From Mesostigma viride (lineage: Eukaryota > Streptophyta > Mesostigmatophyceae > Mesostigmatales > Mesostigmataceae): a stretch of 64,000 nucleotides of DNA. The position numbers and the translations under genes are program-made. Where the stretch lies: positions 5,531,412 through 5,595,411 of the forward strand of contig RPFO01000065.1 in NCBI GenBank assembly GCA_009746045.1, written 5' to 3'. The notes beneath the pieces were generated by a model. The model was not told the origin of the DNA. It did not search any database and saw only the letters and a program-made list of their open reading frames with translations. The first letter of the stretch is position 1. The number at the start of each line of letters is the position of its first letter. Below, one piece after another: positions 1 through 11,100 of the stretch.

Positions 1-566
1 CCACAATGATGGGGAAACATAACTGCATCATCACACTGCCCTTACATGGCACCTATGTGCAGGTGCCAGCTTGTCCATGCACGTAGGTAACGTGGTACGG
101 ATACCCTACGCAAGGCATACATTATAGGAGGCAGCCACCAACAAACTAGTGACGTTGAGCCTATTTCAGCCTGCCCTAGCAAGGATAAACTAGGCCTAAG
201 CTGCTATAGCTTGCCAGGTGATGGCCAGCACACCTGGTGGCACATGCTGTCAATGGGAAGCTTTTACTCACCAGTTACGTGCTTGATGATGCCACAGAGA
301 CCAGCCAACTGCCTCACAATCATGCAATATGTGTATGGGAAATGTATAACAAACATATATGGAGGTATTCAAACCCATACAGCATCTAAAACTTATCACC
401 ATCACACTGTGGCAGGTCAACTGACTGAGGGAAGCATCTAAGAAGGGTGTTTTAGAAAGGGGCCCTGGAGGCCAGGGTCAAGAAAGAGCATGAATAATGC
501 AAAAAGAATGTGCTACACAAGCTAGAACATATATATAAATGTCAAACATCGATAGGAAAACGATGC
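1..566 (+). repeat. Truncated arm of a TTAA-type transposon
   Basis: This stretch matches 4281-4841 almost base for base and is found inverted at about 5511-6075. It is one arm of the long-inverted-repeat element described at 3814-6547, cut by the window start. No coding capacity is evident; short open frames inside it recur in all copies and look incidental. Confidence 0.75.
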
Positions 567-1238
567 TGAAGCTTTACCAGGCATGGATGGCGTTACCTTG
601 GCCCAGGCGGTGGCCGCAAAATGGCGCATTTCGGCACACCAAAGTTGTGCAGCATGGTCGCTAGATTCGGCGATTTCTTGCCACCCTTGCACGTTTATGA
701 CTACTATGTATCATAATAAGTACAAAGAAACCAATATATCCTTTAAAATACGCCGTAAAGGTATTGCTGTCAACGTTTCTATCGTCCGGCCTGATCGCAG
801 TTTTTTCCAGCAAGAACGCTGCCGACACCTATCAAATGGCATTCCCGCGAACCAAAAATTGGCCTGTAGCATCTTTAGGACGTATAAAATCAATTCCCTA
901 AGTTTGGCCAGAAAATTCGAACGCAAACGTAAATGCCGCCATGCGTGGGCGCAAGCCGCCATGGCCAGGTCGTCGTTTTCCGGAATGCACGTTTTACGTG
1001 AAAAAGTACCCTGACCCCTTGTACTTTGAACGACCAGAACACCTCTATAACTTTGTCAGAAGTATGCGAACCCTAGTACCATGCTGTGAGGAAAATTATA
1101 AACTTTCGATCTTCTCAGCTAAACGTTTCCTAATTCTCAATAGTTTTCGCGCAATTTGGTCCCCCGCGGAGCAGCCGATGCATCGGCTGCAAGTCAATTT
1201 TTGGCGGAAAATCGGCTGCAAGACCAATGAGGGGTTAA
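567..1238 (+). mobile_element. Non-autonomous piggyBac-like element, reference copy (unit V)
   Basis: This ~670-bp unit recurs at 4842-5510 (same strand) and at 3145-3817 (opposite strand), with broken pieces at about 3070-3148, 6544-6764 and 7809-8005. It ends in GGGGTTAA (1231-1238), the same terminus as the related elements; its left side has TGAA where the copy at 4842 has TTAA. It contains the uninterrupted site CCTTTAAAATACG near 751-763, which is split in the copy at 3148/6544. No transposase is visible. The piggyBac label rests on TTAA ends and TTAA target use, not on a protein. Confidence 0.6.
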
Positions 1239-1488
1239 GTACATGGCTGACAAGCTGTCGTTCCTTGAATGCCGCAAGAAGCTCTCGGAGACTCGCTTCA
1301 CGTTGGACGACGACTTGACCCTGGCCCAGCAACAGCGGCGACGCGAGCTATGGCCGACCTACCTTCAGCTCCGGCAGAGCGCAAGGGGGAAGCCGGTATA
1401 CTGGAGGGGGGCGGTCATCCACGTTGACCACAAGCCCTGGCAGGCCCCCCCTGCATGCCACCTCAGACTAGGGAATATATACCAGTAG
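1239..1488 (+). pseudogene. LINE ORF1-like C-terminal fragment
   Basis: The frame from 1243 has the motif LTLAQQQRRRELWPTYLQLR followed by GKPVYWRGAVIHV. This pattern of a D/E-rich turn, Q-R-R-R-E-L-W-P and a Gly-aromatic-Arg-Gly strand is typical of the RNA-binding C-terminal domain of plant and algal LINE ORF1 proteins. The reading starts right after the TTAA end of the upstream element, so the 5' part is missing. The same domain recurs at 59055-59535 (minus) and 63000-63257 (plus), each followed by the same non-coding 3' region and with no reverse transcriptase. It is a relic; family assignment is from motif memory. Confidence 0.6.
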
Positions 1489-1700
1489 TGTAGATTAGTC
1501 AGGCTTAGCCTAGCATGCGGCCCACGCGCATGTGCGCCCATTATGGCCCCCATGGATGATGCCTTCAGAATTTAGCCACGCCCTGCCTATAATAGGACCC
1601 CCATGGATATGTCGCATTAAGAATTTAGCCATGCTATGCCATGCAGAGAGATGCTCTGTGTCGAGAAGCTGGCCATGCCCTAGCTCTTGTATAGCCATGA

Positions 1701-1914
1701 TAGTTATTATAAATAGTGACGGAACCTTTTTGCCACTTGGCAATTAGGTCCGTCACTATTTATCCGGCGAAAACCACTCGCCGGCATCTATTCCGCGTTA
1801 AGTTCACGTGAACGTGGCGCGGAATTGATGCCGGCGAGTGGTTTTCGCCGGATAAATAGTGACGGACCTAATTGCCAAGTGGCAAAAAGGTTCCGGCACT
1901 ATTTATAATAACTA
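1701..1914. mobile_element. Palindromic MITE, copy 1
   Basis: A 214-bp near-perfect inverted repeat. It begins TAGTTATTATAAATAGTGAC and ends with the reverse complement, and it could fold into one long hairpin with a centre near 1805 (TTCACGTGAA). No coding capacity. One mismatch (CCGGCAC against CCGTCAC) lies in the right arm. The second copy is at 2296-2509 with the centre inverted. Confidence 0.85.
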
Positions 1915-2295
1915 AGACCTCGTAAGTCGGGGGTTGCACGTCATGGGGATGCACGTGCCCTGGTGCACCTAGAGCAAGGGTCCTTTACATCCCCACCCTT
2001 GCAGGAAGTAGCTTAGGATGTATGATAGGCCATATGCCCCATCTCACGGGCTATGTGCTACATATACTCCCAACGGAGTTATGTTACAATTCAATTCAAT
2101 TCAATTCAAGTCGGGGGTTCGAATCCCTGTGGTGACACAGGTATTTCCGAATACCGGAAGGATTGTGATACCAGAAGGCCAAACGAAAGTGCCAGAAGGG
2201 AAAATATGCCCGGTTGGAATATCGTTAAGGCGAGATTCGGTACTGCAGTAGGCATTAGCGGTACGATAGATATCGGCCCCCACACTACGACGTTT

Positions 2296-2509
2296 TAGTT
2301 ATTATAAATAGTGACGGAACCTTTTTGCCACTTGGCAATTAGGTCCGTCACTATTTATCCGGCGAAAACCACTCGCCGGCATCAATTCCGCGCCACGTTC
2401 ACGTGAACTTAACGCGGAATAGATGCCGGCGAGTGGTTTTCGCCGGATAAATAGTGACGGACCTAATTGCCAAGTGGCAAAAAGGTTCCGTCACTATTTA
2501 TAATAACTA
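2296..2509. mobile_element. Palindromic MITE, copy 2
   Basis: Same 214-bp hairpin family as 1701-1914. Arms are nearly identical, but the central asymmetric segment is the reverse complement of that in copy 1, so the copy lies in the opposite orientation. Confidence 0.85.
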
Positions 2510-2819
2510 TGATGATCTTCCCCCAGTGACATGACATACTCCCCCTTAGCGGGGCATAGTGTGAAGATCATGAGGGTGCAGGTGCCCTGGTGCACCTAGA
2601 GCAAGGGTAGCTTACATTCCCACCCTTGCAGGAAGTAGCCCAGAATGTATTAAAAGCCAGATATGCCCCTTCTCAGGGATATGTGCTACATGTACTTCCA
2701 ACGGAGACTTATGTTTCTAATTAATTAAGGAGACAATATTATTATGTATGAAACGATATTTACTACGTATAAAATCTTTATAAAATATTCTGATTATAAA
2801 ATTTTATATATAAATTTTT

Positions 2820-2955
2820 TTGGGAGCTGCCCCCCCGCATGCGCACCCCCCACCCCCCCCACCCCCAAATTCGGGGGGGGGGGTCAGGGGCCAAGACCCC
2901 CGGTCCCCCTCCCGCCCCCCCCCCCCGGAAACGGGGGGCCGGGGGGTGGTATACA
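2820..2955. repeat. C-run / G-run low-complexity tract
   Basis: Alternating homopolymer C and G runs of 6-13 bases. The C-rich half and G-rich half are roughly complementary, so the tract can form a hairpin or quadruplex. No gene. It separates the LINE tail at 2729 from the transposon end at 2985. Confidence 0.8.
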
Positions 2956-2984
2956 CTAGCTCCGTGAGTGTCGCGGATAGCCAG

Positions 2985-3148
2985 TTAACCCCTAAATGGC
3001 CTTGCTGCCGATTTTCCGCCAAAAATCGAGTTCCCGGCAGCCGATGCACCGGCCCCTTCTCGGGGGACCAGATTTCTGGCCACCCTTGCACGTGGTTTAC
3101 TACTGCTATGTATCATAAAAACTAAAAAGAAACCAATATATCCTTTAA
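2985..3148 (+). mobile_element. Left piece of a TTAA-type element split by a later insertion
   Basis: It starts TTAACCCCTAAATGG, the terminus shared by this family, and after about 90 bp continues as unit V sequence up to TATATCCTTTAA at 3148. The sequence resumes at 6544 with TTAAAATACGCC. The right part (6544-6764 and 7809-8005) is itself cut by a LINE, and its right terminus is not recognisable. Confidence 0.6.
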
Positions 3149-3817
3149 CCCCTAAATGGTCTTGCTGCCGATTTTCCGCCAAAAATCGAGTTCCAGCCGA
3201 TGCATCGGCCCCTTCTCGGGGGACCAGATGCCGCGAAATCTATTGAGAATTAGGAAAAGTTTAGCTGAGAAGATCGAAGGTTTATAAAATTCTTCACAGC
3301 ATGGTACTAGGGTTTGCATACTTTTGACAAAGTTATAGAGGTGTTCTGGCCGGTCAAAGTACAAGGGGTCAGGGTACTTTTTCACGTACAACGTGCATTC
3401 CGGAAAACGACGACCTGGCCATGGCGGCTTGCGCCCACGCATGGCATTTACGTTTGCGTTCGAATTTTCTGTCCAAACTTAGGATATTGATTTTAAACGT
3501 CCTAAGGATCATACAGGCCAATTTTTGGTTCGCGGGAATGCCATTTGATAGGTGTCGGCAGCGTTATTGCTGGAAAAAAACTGCGATCAGGCCGGACGAT
3601 AGAAACGTTGACAGCAATACCTTTCCGGCGTATTTTAAAGGATATATCGGTTTCTTTTTACTTTTTATTATGATACATAGTAGTCGTAAACGTGCAAGGG
3701 TGGCCAGAAATCGCCGAATCCAGCGACCATGCTGCACAGCTTTGGTGTGCCGAAATGCGCCATTTTGCGGCCACCGCCTGGGCCAAGGTAACGCCATCCA
3801 TGCCTGGTAAAGCTTAA
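3145..3817 (-). mobile_element. Unit V copy, reverse orientation
   Basis: Reverse complement of the unit at 4842-5510. Reading on the minus strand it runs from TTAAGCTTTACCAGG to CCATTTAGGGGTTAA. It abuts the neighbouring element through a shared TTAA at 3814-3817. Confidence 0.7.
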
Positions 3818-6547
3818 CCCCTAAATGGTCTGAGATCCTGCCGATAAATCGGCTGGATCTTCACAATTTTGCAAACCAGATGCCATCCAACCTACCCATA
3901 TCCAATGGCTGTCCTTGGGGGCCAAGCATGTCCATGAGTTGCCCTTCGGGTTGGTATATCACAACCTCACATATATGCAGGGTAGGCCATATATAACTGC
4001 CGTCAAAGTCAGGGGGGTCAAGACGCGCGTTTTCATTTTTGGTAGAATGTGCATTTTGAATTATGTTATAAGACCTAGGCACCTACCACTTCAGGGATGA
4101 TAAACAACTAGTTGCTGAACAGTTTGAGCCATTGGGGTCATCATTTGGGTGGGTATACCAGCAGTTACACCCAGTACAGCCCATAGGGGTACCGTTGGTA
4201 AAAAGCAACCAAGGGGGTAAGGGTGGGCATACTACCTACTAATATGGCCATCAACCATGCCAAACAATACATTTCCCTTCCACAATGATGGGGAAACATA
4301 ACTGCATCATCACACTACCCTTACATGGCACCTATGTGCAGGTGCTACCTTGTCCATGCACGTAGGTAACGTGGTACGGATACCCTACGCAAGGCATGCA
4401 TTCTAGGAGGCAGCCACCAACAAACTAGTGATGTTGAGCCTATTTCAGCCTGCCCTAGCAAGGATAAACTAGGCCTAAGCTGCTATAGCTTGCCAGGTGA
4501 TGGCCAGCACACCTGGTGGCACATGCTGTCAATGGGAAGCTTTTACTCACCAGTTACGTGCTTGATGATGCCACAGAGACCAGCCAACTGCCTCACACTC
4601 ATGCAATATGTGTATGGGAAATGTATGACAAACATATATGGAGGTATTCAAACCCATACAGCCTCTAAAACTTATCACCATCACCCTGTGGCAGGCCAAC
4701 TGACTGAGGTAAGCATCTAAGAAGGGTGTTTTAGAAAGGGGCCAGGCCAGGGTCAAGAAAGAGCATGAATAATGCAAAAAGAATGTGCTACACAAGCTAG
4801 AACGTATATATAAACGTCAAACATCGATAGGAAAACGATGCTTAAGCTTTACCAGGCATGGATGGCGTTACCTTGGCCCAGGCGGTGGCCGCAAAATGGC
4901 GCATTTCGGCACACCAAAGTTGTGCAGCATGGTCGCTGGATTCGGCGATTTCTGGCCACCCTTGCACGTTTACGACTAGTATGTATCATAAAAAGTACAA
5001 AGAAACCGATATATCCTTTAAAATACGCCGGAAAGGTATTGCTGTCAACGTTTCTATCGTCCGGCCTGATCGCAGTTTTTTCCAGCAAGAACGCTGCCGA
5101 CACCTATCAAATGGCATTCCCGCGAACCAAAAATTGGCCTGTATGATCTTTAGGACGTATAAAATCAATATCCTAAGTTTGGTCAGAAAATTCGAACGAA
5201 AACGTAAATGCCATGCGTGGGCGCAAGCCGCCATGGCCAGGTCGTCGTTTTCCGGAATGCACGTTGTACGTGAAAAAGTACCCTGACCCCTTGTACTTTG
5301 ACCGGCCAGAACACCTCTATAACTTTGTCAGAAGTATGCAAACCCATATACCATGCTTTAGAGTATTTTATAAACTTTCGATCTTCTCAGCTAAACGTTT
5401 CCTAATTCTCAATAGTTTTCGCGGCATTTGGTCGCCCGAGAAGGGGCCGATGCATCGGCTGGAACTCGATTTTTGGCGGAAAATCGGCCGCAAGACCATT
5501 TAGGGGTTAAGCATCGTTTTCCTATCGATGTTTGACATTTATATATACGTTCTAGCTTGTGTAGCACATTCTTTTTGCACTATTCATGCTCTTTCTTGAC
5601 CCTGGCCTGGCCCCTTTCTAAAACACCATTCTTAGATGCTTCCCTCAGTCAGTTGACCTGCCACAGGGTGATGGTGATAAGTTTTAGAGGCTGTATGGGT
5701 TTGAATACCTCCATATATGTTTGTTATACATTTCCCATACACATATTGCATGAGTGTGATGCAGTTGGCTGGTCTCTGTGGCATCATCAAGCACGTAACT
5801 GGTGAGTAAAAGCTTCCCATGATTGACAGCATGTGCCACCAGGTGTGCTGGCCATCACCTGGCAAGCTATAGCAGCTTAGGCCTAGTTTATCCTTGCTAG
5901 GGCAGGCTGAAATAGGCTCAACACCACTAGTTTGTTGGTGGCTGCCTCCTAGAATGCATGCCTTGCGTATGGTGTCCGTACCACGTTACCTACGTGCATG
6001 GACAAGGTGGCACCTGCACATAGGTGCCATGTAAGGGCAGTGTGATGATGCAGTTATGTTTCCCCATCATTGTGGAAGGGAAATGTATTGTTTGGCATGG
6101 TTGGTGGCCATATTAGGAGGTCGTATGCCCACCCCTACTCCCTTGGTTGCTTTTTACCAACGGTACCCCTATTATGGGCTGTACTGGGTGTAACTGCTGG
6201 TATACCCACCCAAATGATGACCCCAATGGCTCAAACTGTTCAGCAACTAATTGTTTATCATCCCTGAAGTGGTAGGTGCCTAGGTCTTATAACATAATTC
6301 AAAATGCACATTCTACCAAAAATGAAAACGCGCGTCTTGACCCGGCCCCTGACTTTGACGGCAGTTAAACATGGCCTACCCTGCATATATGTGAGGTTGT
6401 GATATACCAACCCGAAGGGCAACTCATGGACATGCTTGGCCCCCAAGGACAGCCATTGGATATGGGTAGGTTGGATGGCATCTGGTTTGCAAAATTGTGA
6501 AGATCCAGCCGATTTATCGGCAGGATCTCAGACCATTTAGGGGTTAA
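3814..6547. mobile_element. Element with ~1.03-kb terminal inverted repeats
   Basis: Left arm 3814-4841 and right arm 5511-6547 are near-identical reverse complements, starting TTAACCCCTAAATGGTC and followed by GAGATCCTGCCGATAAATCG. The centre is a second element (4842-5510) at a TTAA site, so before that insertion the structure would have been an almost perfect 2-kb palindrome. No coding region is supported; open frames in the arms occur in mirrored pairs. Confidence 0.7.
4842..5510 (+). mobile_element. Unit V copy nested in the palindrome centre
   Basis: Flanked by TTAA on both sides (4842-4845 and 5507-5510) within the symmetric context GATGC-TTAA-GC / GG-TTAA-GCATC. It closely matches 567-1238. 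Confidence 0.7.
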
Positions 6548-6764
6548 AATACGCCGGAAATGTATTGCTGTCAACGTTTCTATATCGTCCGGCCTGATCG
6601 CAGTTTTTTCCAGCAAGAACGCTGCCGACACCTATCAAATGGCATTCCCGCGGACCAAAAATTGGCCTGTATCAACTTTAGGACGTATAAAATCAATATC
6701 CTAAGTTTGGCCAGAAAATTTGAACGCAAACGTAAATGCCGCCATGCGTGGGCGCAAGCCGCCA
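6544..6764 (+). mobile_element. Right piece of the split TTAA-type element, part 1
   Basis: Continues unit V sequence from the internal TTAA (TTAAAATACGCC). It ends at GCCGCCA, where a reverse-oriented LINE is inserted; the sequence resumes at 7809. Confidence 0.65.
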
Positions 6765-7808
6765 TTAATTAATTAATTAGACTCGTGCTCCAGTTGGGGA
6801 GTCACGGAGCATTAACCCCGATGGATGGATGGGTGGGTGCAAACAGTCCCACCGGTCTAATCTATCTACATCAGCTACACACTATATACATCCATCTAAG
6901 AGCATTCTAACTACAACATCTATCTAGACAGCCGCACGCTGCCCTAGGGGAGCTATCTGGCGTGCCTCCCACGGGATTGCACACGCGGGCACTTCCCCAC
7001 TAGGGGGGGCTCGTTGTCCTCTATGACCTGGGCCCACTTGGCCTTGTCCATCATCTTCTTCCAAATCACGGAGAGGCCTAGGCCCCCCATATCCTGATCT
7101 ACTAGCTGTTCTTTGAAGGTGCGGGCCCTGCGGCGTCTAACATCACTGGGCCCGGCCCACGTCAGGAGGTGCCGGCCAGGCTGGGCTGGTCGCAGTCCTG
7201 CGGGGGGGGCCCGTGAGGTGTCTACCTGGTTGGTGCGAGCTAGGTGCCCTACTAGCTGCAGGCGTCACTGCTTAATGGTGCTGGTGATATAGGGCATGCC
7301 CTGGTACAGGTCCTCATTGCGGACGTGAGCAGCATATATATCCTACTCTGAAAATGGAACGCAGCATGTTGGTGACCGCGCCGTCCAGCTTGCGGGCCAT
7401 GCAGGTCGGCGGTGAGGGTCCACGTCTCGGCCCCACTATACGTGAGAACAGCCGGAAGGACGAGGACCTTGAACAGGTCCTGTTTCTCTATCTTGCCCAG
7501 GGGCTTGCGCCACAGGGCCCGGCGGGTACTGGCGTAAAGCGTGCCAGGCGAGGGAGATGCGATGGTCCACATCAACCTCGCAGCTGGGGAGCAGGCTGCC
7601 CAGCAGCTTGACGCGCGGTCCCGATACATGACTCGAGAGCCGTCGAGGAGATAGAGGGGCGGCGGTGAGTTGGTGAGCCCAACCGCCAGGGCCTCTGTCT
7701 TCTTGCTGACCTCAAGCCCCACTGCACGGGCCTCGGCGATAGCCAGGCAGTACTCAAGCCATACTCTGCACGTGCTCAGTGTCCTCGAAGAGGGTGGCGG
7801 TGTCGTCT
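6765..7808 (-). pseudogene. 5'-truncated LINE, reverse transcriptase C-terminal relic
   Basis: On the minus strand the copy ends in a (TTAA)n tail at 6765-6780. Across several frames it holds fragments typical of the non-LTR reverse transcriptase thumb and connection region: a KTEAL motif, a D-R-shared repeat near 7620, KQDLFKVLVLPAVLTYSGAE (the K..l...v.p.LlYg.E.W block), and a C-terminal HLLTWAGPSDV-like stretch near 7150. Frameshifts and stops break it. The insertion is bounded by GCCA (6761-6764 and 7809-7812), and unit V is continuous across the site. Confidence 0.7.
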
Positions 7809-8005
7809 GCCATGGCCAGGTCGTTGTTTTCCGGAATGCACGTTGTACGTGAAAAAGTACCCTGACCCCTAGTACTTTGACCGGCCAGAACACCTCTATA
7901 ACTTTGTCAAAAGTATGCAAACCCTAGTACCATGCTGTGAAGAAAATTATAAACGTTCGATCTTCTCAGCTAAACTTTTCCTGATTCTCAATAGATTTCG
8001 CGGCG
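7809..8005 (+). mobile_element. Right piece of the split TTAA-type element, part 2
   Basis: Matches about 958-1160 of unit V (CCAGGTCGT, TTCCGGAATGCACG, ACCGGCCAGAACACC). It loses similarity after TTTCGCGGC near 8003, so the terminal repeat is missing. Confidence 0.65.
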
Positions 8006-8068
8006 CCTTGTCCATTTTCGCGGTCAAAAGTGGCCTTAGCCCAGGTTACGCCTTCAAATTGGGCCATA

Positions 8069-8178
8069 CCCGGGTTAAGTTACGGTGGCACCCAGGCTTA
8101 AGTTACGGTCGCCGCCCAAACTTCGGCGTCGTAACTTAACGCGGGTACGTAACCTTAAGAATCGTAACTTAACGCGGG
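8069..8178. repeat. Cluster of CGTAACTTAACGCGGG inverted motifs
   Basis: The 16-mer CGTAACTTAACGCGGG occurs at 8130-8145 and 8163-8178, and its reverse complement (one mismatch) at 8069-8084, with a related half-site near 8095. The same motif appears at about 59675-59690, 59714-59730, 59951-59970 and 61807-61823, always next to transposon junctions. Confidence 0.6.
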
Positions 8179-11100
8179 TATGACTGTAGATCAAATAATT
8201 TTCGACAGCTCTTTTCGCAGTTGCATCCGTCATGAAAAACTGCTACAGTAGGCAAATGTGTTTATGTACTTTCAGCTTCTCAAGATTCGGTCACAATTTT
8301 CCAGAAGAGCTGGCTGACACCATAAGGGTCACTATAGCCTAACCAGCCTGTACGAGACGGCTTGACGGGGTCCAGGCGGGGGTTGAAACTTTCGTGGCCG
8401 GAGGTCCCATGTCCGCTATCCAGTTACCCTCTGCCCATCGACGCAGCCTGCAATTTCACGTACTAACTTCTCTGCCATTAGCCCTCATGGGTGTCACCTT
8501 TCTCTATTTAAATATCCGGTAGGATACGCACGAAAATATTTTACCGCATAATTGCCAGCAACTGGTCACTGGTCAGTGGTCACCCAGTCCTCCCTAGGCT
8601 AATTAATTGAAGCCCCAACGTCTTGCGATAACGTGGCCGGCTTTCGCGCTGGGGACTGCAACGCCTACGGCTGAAGGAAGGGAATTCGGATGCTCGAGGG
8701 CGCTACTTCGTAGAAAGGCTGCAGTCGCTTCTACTGTACACCGTAAGTGCATTGAGGTAATACGCGAATAAGAAACAGCGGGTAAAGAAGCTTAAAAGCT
8801 GCCTCTTCAATTGCATGCGAAACACATGATCTGACGTGTACGACTAAAAAAAGTAGGATGCCGGACATGGCAGCCCGAGGAGCAGCACTGCAACATACTT
8901 GCACCACGTTTACTGGCCATGGGCATCCAGCCTCGTCACTTGCTGGGTATAGCTTGACCTGTCCTGTGATGGCTACGTCGTAATGCCAGCTTCCGGCCCC
9001 CTTCCCATCAAAGTTCGTAGTGCGTTAGCTCCATTCCCGCGCGTCTCGGCTCGGCAAGGGCATGGAAAATGCGGCTAAAACCACAAGGGGACTTCAGATC
9101 AAATTCAAGACCCGTGATCGCTTTAGGGTGAAAATTGCATGGATGTTTTTGCTGGCTTCGCCTGTAGATTCCTTCTGGGATGTTGCTCAGCATGCCAGGA
9201 AACGTAGCGCTTGGCAGGTGCATGACCTCCCCGAAAGATAACGTATGTAACGTACCACATTGGGGTGCCATCTGCTGATAACTGTTAATTGCCCATACCC
9301 GTAAACCGTCCGCGCATCTGCCGTGGCGGCAATTTGGGACAGTCACTATAATTTGAACAGATGAACGAGGAATGTTATGGCGTCAGCCCATGAGGGAAAC
9401 AAGCCAGGGAATGCCTTCTGGCGCGTAATTTGACCTTTCAGTAACATGGCGGCATCCAATCCCCGCCTTTGCCGTCGTCGTCGGTCGCCGCGGTAGTTTT
9501 GCCTGCTTGCATGGCCGGCGCGGGGCAACCATATTCTGTCGGGTGCTCGGTGTACTTGGAATTGGTTGCCATGATTATTGTCAATGCTGGCCGCCAACTA
9601 CACCCGACCCTGGACATTGCATCAGTTAATGAAATGTGATCTTCCTGCAATCTTGCCGTATGTTGGATCTGCAGGTGTTGAGACTGCTGGTCATCCGTGC
9701 CTTCCCTTGCTGCTGGTCCCCACTGTACCTGAAGCCATGTACGCCTGCAGGGTGGCTACGCCGTTGCTACTGTGCACTACACATTTTTAGCAGACTGTCT
9801 ACTCTATGTTTCTGCACTCCCTCCCTATGTCCCAAGGCCGAGTTTCTGTACCACCCTGCCCAGCAGTCGCCACGCAGCCAATGCCCGTGGGCTATCAACT
9901 TGTGTTATCGACTTGTATTGTACACGTCTGTCTGTCTAGGAGTTCTAAACCTTTATCAGTGGCACGATTGTAGCATCATGATGCCGATGTCAACCATGCC
10001 AATCCCAGGGGCATGCCGTTTCCATGATTAGTTGGCCGCTTTGGTCGGTCCAAACTGCTTTCCTGTGTTTAAATTGCTTGGCACACTATGTTATAGGTAC
10101 TTGCTATTATAGGTACTTGCTATTATAGGTCCTTGCTATTATAGGTACTTGCTATGATAGGTAATTGCTTGGCAAACTATACTATAGGTATGGTTTGTAC
10201 CATGAAAGGAACAGGTTGCGAACTGGGTCCTTCCTCACCCAACTTGGAAGTGTATGGCTGTGTACTTCAAGTTCCACTAACCTTGTAATGCCGGTCCCTG
10301 TATTCACCAGGGATAGCTCGTCTGCTTGGCTCTTTTCGTGCATAAAACAGGACTCAAGTCGTAATTGTTTTGCACATGCGATGGTTGCGTGTGTTCTCCC
10401 TGTAGGAGTGTATTCTAGCACGTAGTCGTCTGTGGCATCGTAGTGACATGGGCCACCGCTATCCCATGCGGAGTGCTGCCAGGTCTGATGGCCATCGTCA
10501 GCATAGGTGACCCCTTGTCTTTTTCTGTTTTTTGGCCAGCAACGTGCCGAGCGTATTTTGTCGTTCCTCCGCCCAAGTGTTCATGGCCTTGAGTTCTATT
10601 GTTCAATTTATCTGGGCAAGTAGCTAGCAGCCAAACGTGCTCATGTGGTAGTGATGGGTGATCAATCTCGGCAAGCCCCCCAGGATGTGCTTCGCACGCA
10701 TGGTGTGCTGCAAGGACAAGTCTCCTGGCCATCATCCTCACACAAGGAAGCATGGCGGAGCACGGTGCATGCGCCGAAATGTGCCAAGGCCGCATGTGCC
10801 TTTGAGTCACCATGTGGCGTCTCAAGGGGCACACCTGCGCCTGATGTCACGCCAGAACGGCCAACAGCTTCCCTGGTGAAGCCTGGCCGCCGAGGCGAAA
10901 GGACTGGTATGTACTTTGGGCTTTCCCTTTTTCTGTGATGGGCACTTGTGGACATGCATCATTGTGACTGGCTGCTTTTACATTTTATTCTCCGCCCTTG
11001 CCCCACCTGCATCTACTTTCATGCCCACCAGCCCAGTGCCACCCACTTGCGGATGCTCTCTGGAAGCCCCTCTCCCAATTGGCCTGTCCCGGCACCCTGG

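Larger units (their letters stand above)
1701..2509. mobile_element. Composite insertion: two MITEs flanking a 381-bp segment
   Basis: The two palindromic MITEs bracket 1915-2295. Against the uninterrupted LINE 3' region near 63487 (GCCATGATGATCTTCCCC), the block sits inside GCCATGA/TGATGATC, consistent with joint insertion and a 3-bp TGA duplication. The middle segment includes a partial second copy of the LINE 3' end (about 1945-2082), followed by AATTC repeats and a B-box-like motif (GGTTCGAATCC, about 2116). Confidence 0.55.
1489..2729 (+). mobile_element. 3' region of the ORF1-type LINE copy A, ending in a TAAT tail
   Basis: The sequence after the ORF1 fragment matches 63258-63836 and the reverse strand of about 58466-59040. 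Its end reads CCAACGGAG, then TTATGTTTCTAATTAATTAA, that is a short (TAAT)n tail. It is interrupted by the composite insertion 1701-2509. A simple-repeat tail is normal for LINEs inserted by target-primed reverse transcription. Confidence 0.6.
3145..6547. mobile_element. piggyBac-like TTAA insertion (compound, 3.4 kb)
   Basis: Both ends carry the inverted terminus TTAACCCCTAAATGGTC (3145-3161; reverse complement ending at 6547). The flanks join to a continuous unit V sequence when one TTAA is removed, as the intact copy at 567-1238 shows. TTAA duplication with CCC/GGG ends is the signature of piggyBac-superfamily transposition. Inside are unit V in minus orientation (3145-3817) and a long-inverted-repeat element (3814-6547). 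No transposase frame is seen, so it must have been moved by a partner elsewhere. Confidence 0.65.

Noticed and set aside
2105-2140. Functional tRNA gene
   Set aside because: Only a B-box/T-arm-like stretch is present; the T-stem has mismatches and no acceptor, D-arm or anticodon arm could be drawn.
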